The notes beneath the pieces are model-generated. The model ran no database searches. It saw nothing but the letters and a program-made list of their open reading frames with translations, and had not been told where the DNA came from. DNA of 33,594 nucleotides from Branchiostoma floridae (taxonomy: Eukaryota > Chordata > Leptocardii > Amphioxiformes > Branchiostomatidae), in the NCBI RefSeq assembly GCF_000003815.2, contig NW_023365722.1, forward strand, positions 64,001-97,594, written 5' to 3'. The position numbers and the translations under genes are program-made. Shown here one piece after another: positions 31,901 through 33,594 of the stretch. Position 1 is the stretch's first letter. Each line of letters begins with the position of its first letter.

Positions 31901-33231
31901 TTATCTCGTTTTTGTAATGAGTTGTAAATAAATTGGCCTACGTAGGCAGATATATGAACAGGACATGATAATATCAAATGGAATACCTCTGACCTAGCAT
32001 GTGGTAGTACAATTTCGGACTTACATACAATATTTTGAAATAACTTTTGACGGTCTTCTTCATAAGTCGGACAATCCATTACAAAATGAAATTCATTTTC
32101 TATGTCATTATGGCATGTGGGACAAAGTCTCTCATTGGCTGGTATGTTGTAGTGTCGGCCCTTTTCAATTTGTAAGGTGTGTGCACTAATCCTTAGTCTC
32201 GTTAGGTTATTTCTAAACAATTTGTTTTGAACAGATGAAAGATATTTTTCGAAACAGAATTCTTTTTTTGATTTTACAATACGTACTGAGTTTGTTAAAA
32301 CTTCTTAATTCTTGTCTCCAACCAGAGAGAAACGTGTCTTGCAGACGGTTCTTAAATATATTTCCAAAACGGTTGGCATTAACAGCAGGATTAAGCCAAA
32401 CATTTTGGAAACCATGTCTAATTAACATATCTTGCACATGCACAGCCCAGTCTTGTTGTAGCTCAACAGAAGTATTATATGCTTTCTTTACAAGTCTGTC
32501 ATTTGGGAGATTATGTAACCTAAGCCAGTATTTTATCATCTGTGTCTGTGAATCAATATAAAGTGGGAAAACTCCTAGCTCACCCCTGACCGCCGCGTTG
32601 ACAGAGCTTTTGGGTACGCCGAGTGAAATTATGTGAGAGATAGTTAATGCAGTTTTTCCAATGCGGTCCCAAACGCAAAGTAGAGTATCAATACATAATA
32701 GTTGTCAAATTCCAATGGTAACACTTGTAAGTATCATCTACTTTGTAAGATTATGGTCCCTATCCCAAAGTTTGAAACGTAACTGAGTCTAAGCCCCCCT
32801 CCCCCACCAAGCCCCACCTCCCCACCATCCCGTTTCAATAGTTCCTTGATCTTCTATCTGTTCATTGTATGTGACAGTGGTATATTAAAGATATGTTACT
32901 AACTTAGCTGCAATGCTACGCCGTCCTTATCTGTCATGAAGCACAATTAAAAAAAATGTTCTGACCCTTTGTTCTCCTTGTACATAATCGTAGTTCCCGC
33001 TCAAAAGACAGCCGAGCTGCGATTCCCTCTTCACCGGGAAGCACCTCAAGCCCGGCGCCGTCTGGACGCCGTACGGCCCACCGCTGTACGGGTACGGGAA
33101 CACCCTACATGTGAACCAGCCGCGGAGGAAAGCACCGGACACGCTGGTCATCCTGGCCGCCATCTTTTACACCCTGGCCGCCGTGTCTGCTGTGGTGTTC
33201 GCTGTATTCTTCCAGACCAACGTCGTTTCAG
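27525..33231 (+). CDS. Single-pass membrane protein with cytoplasmic tandem repeats, partial (3' end beyond window)
   Basis: Exons are 27525-28472, 29607-29701, 31453-31558 and 32994-33231. Junctions are GT-AG, and phases 0, 2, 0 and 1 (open) agree. They give 462 residues before the window ends. Exon 1 encodes about six repeats of about 51 residues, each with EMSSWPKSEELLPRDR, GP-KTAWASRRDD and a Gln/Asn-rich spacer. Exons 2 and 3 are charged linkers. Exon 4 has a hydrophobic helix, TLVILAAIFYTLAAVSAVV, after a basic QPRRKAP. There is no N-terminal signal peptide, so a type II topology is likely, with the repeats in the cytosol and an unseen extracellular part downstream. No family was recognised for the repeat. 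Its low-complexity polar character suggests disorder. Confidence 0.8.
27636..28400 (+). repeat. 153-bp coding minisatellite
   Basis: Units start with GAGATGTCGTCC at 27636, 27810, 27963, 28116 and 28272, spaced 174, 153, 153 and 156 bases, all multiples of three. The units at 27810-28270 are nearly identical in DNA, which indicates recent duplication. The protein start at 27525 is the same agagATGTCG found at the head of each unit, so the first, diverged unit supplies the initiator. Confidence 0.9.
28680..29430 (+). repeat. Long (CTGT)n tract with 81-85-bp higher-order units
   Basis: About 750 bases of ctgt/ctgc tetramers in intron 1 of the repeat-domain gene. From about 29040 the tract has a higher-order unit marked by gtttgttttaatgtctg at 29054, 29135, 29216 and 29301 (spacing 81, 81, 85). 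The Cys/Leu/Ser/Val-rich frames here simply reflect the tetramer. Confidence 0.95.
29849..30544. mobile_element. 696-bp non-autonomous element with TA-flanked terminal repeats
   Basis: The left end gagtccattccaagacaccatg (22 bases) is repeated exactly and inversely at the right end. TA lies outside each side (29847-29848 and 30545-30546). The AT-rich interior has several aaaaaatggtaaa-type repeats near 30097 and 30296 and no transposase. The superfamily was not determined; the TA duplication allows Tc1/mariner or other TA-targeting types. It lies in intron 2 of the repeat-domain gene. Confidence 0.85.
30594..30765 (+). mobile_element. tRNA-derived SINE
   Basis: A tRNA-like head runs from 30598 to 30667. 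Its 7-bp acceptor stem (gggcgtg with cgtgccc, two wobbles) is extended outward by cgtcggg with cccgacg. It has an A-box-like tggccttactgg and a B-box-like gagttcgatcc. A body with cttgggagaggcactttaca and gtgcccgacttcggccgggg follows, a layout seen in SINEs of many invertebrates. It is not a functional tRNA gene given the mismatches and attached body. It lies in intron 2 of the repeat-domain gene. Confidence 0.75.
31741..32690 (-). mobile_element. 5'-truncated CR1/L2-like LINE, frameshifted
   Basis: On the minus strand, frames at about 32650-32213 and 32220-31891 encode successive parts of a LINE tail. VPKSSVNAAVRGELG and MIKYWLRLHNLP come first, then LRISAHTLQIEKGRHYNIP, and then CPTCHNDIENEFHFVMDC with its Cys-His cluster. 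The two frames are joined by a frameshift near 32225. The 3' end is a (ctatt)n tail at 31744-31768, as in CR1-like elements. The reverse transcriptase core is missing, so it is inactive. It lies in intron 3 of the repeat-domain gene, antisense to it. Confidence 0.85.
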
Positions 33232-33243
33232 GTTAGTCCTACG

Positions 33244-33420
33244 CCATATTTCCAAACCGGGGCCAGGCTTTTAGGAACGAAAAGTATAATATAAAAGACA
33301 CCTAACTGCACAAGACGTAAAGGGAATATAGACGTGGGCATTAGTTGCGTTCATTTTACGTGTACAATTCTATTTTTAGTTTCCACAAACAGCCCGGCCG
33401 GGCCCTTGTTTGGAAATGTG
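33244..33420. repeat. Imperfect inverted repeat, possible MITE
   Basis: The left arm catatttccaaaccggggcc (33244-33263) pairs with the right arm at 33401-33420, which reads ggcccttgtttggaaatgtg, with about three mismatches. It lies in the last, open intron. The target duplication is unclear. Confidence 0.45.
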
Positions 33421-33594
33421 ACGTTAGCCTAAGCTGCATTAACGTTGGTTTGAAAAGCTGTATTTCTTGGTAATATGATATCACAGACAAATACTCCCAT
33501 CTTGATCACATTTAAGCTTCGTTAATATTGTTCAGGGTTGATAAAATTGTTTCAAAACAGAGGTTAGGCCTTGAGTTGTTCATATCCCTAGCTA

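Overview
This is a stretch of animal nuclear DNA. Genes are split by GT-AG introns, most of the intron and intergenic DNA is transposon debris, and two non-LTR retrotransposon tails, a tRNA-headed SINE and several TA- or TTAA-flanked inverted-repeat elements are readable. The mix of gene families (a divergent membrane sulfotransferase-like protein, a large transmembrane leucine-rich-repeat protein) and the repeat style suggest an invertebrate deuterostome, most likely amphioxus (Branchiostoma). That assignment is inference from style, not a database match.

Left part (1-9.2 kb). A 44-bp satellite fills 1-995. It is followed by a minus-strand, four-coding-exon sulfotransferase-like gene (coding span 6423 to 1917, 415 aa, all exon phases agree) with a probable 5' UTR exon near 9124. 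Its second coding intron is almost entirely mobile DNA: a Pogo/Tigger-type pair of terminal inverted repeats 2.1 kb apart, 150-bp dispersed repeat units and a 192-bp palindromic MITE. Its 5' intron holds an 1.8-kb LTR-like composite (6724-8541).

Middle (9.2-20 kb). A short plus-strand terminal exon ends in a CAAX-type Cys-Thr-Ile-Leu tail (10323-10409) and is followed by a row of CCAAT boxes and a poly(A) signal. Next come two perfect RFX-type X-boxes (about 11534 and 11771), a 940-bp piggyBac-like non-autonomous element (12211-13150) and a plus-strand four-exon gene for a 327-aa coiled-coil protein (13482-17595). The X-boxes make a ciliary role worth testing.

Right part (20-33.6 kb). A minus-strand intronless-coding LRR receptor-like protein (755 aa from its likely start) lies at 20501-22768. 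After a repeat-rich gap (249-bp foldback element, LINE tail, dispersed repeat), a plus-strand gene begins at 27525. Its first exon encodes six about 51-residue tandem repeats, its fourth exon encodes a transmembrane helix, and it runs out of the window. Its introns hold a (CTGT)n-rich tract with 81-85-bp higher-order units, a 696-bp TA-flanked element, a SINE and a 5'-truncated LINE.

The genes show no operon-like or pathway linkage. They look like ordinary neighbours in a repeat-rich animal genome. No CRISPR, prokaryotic or viral system was seen.
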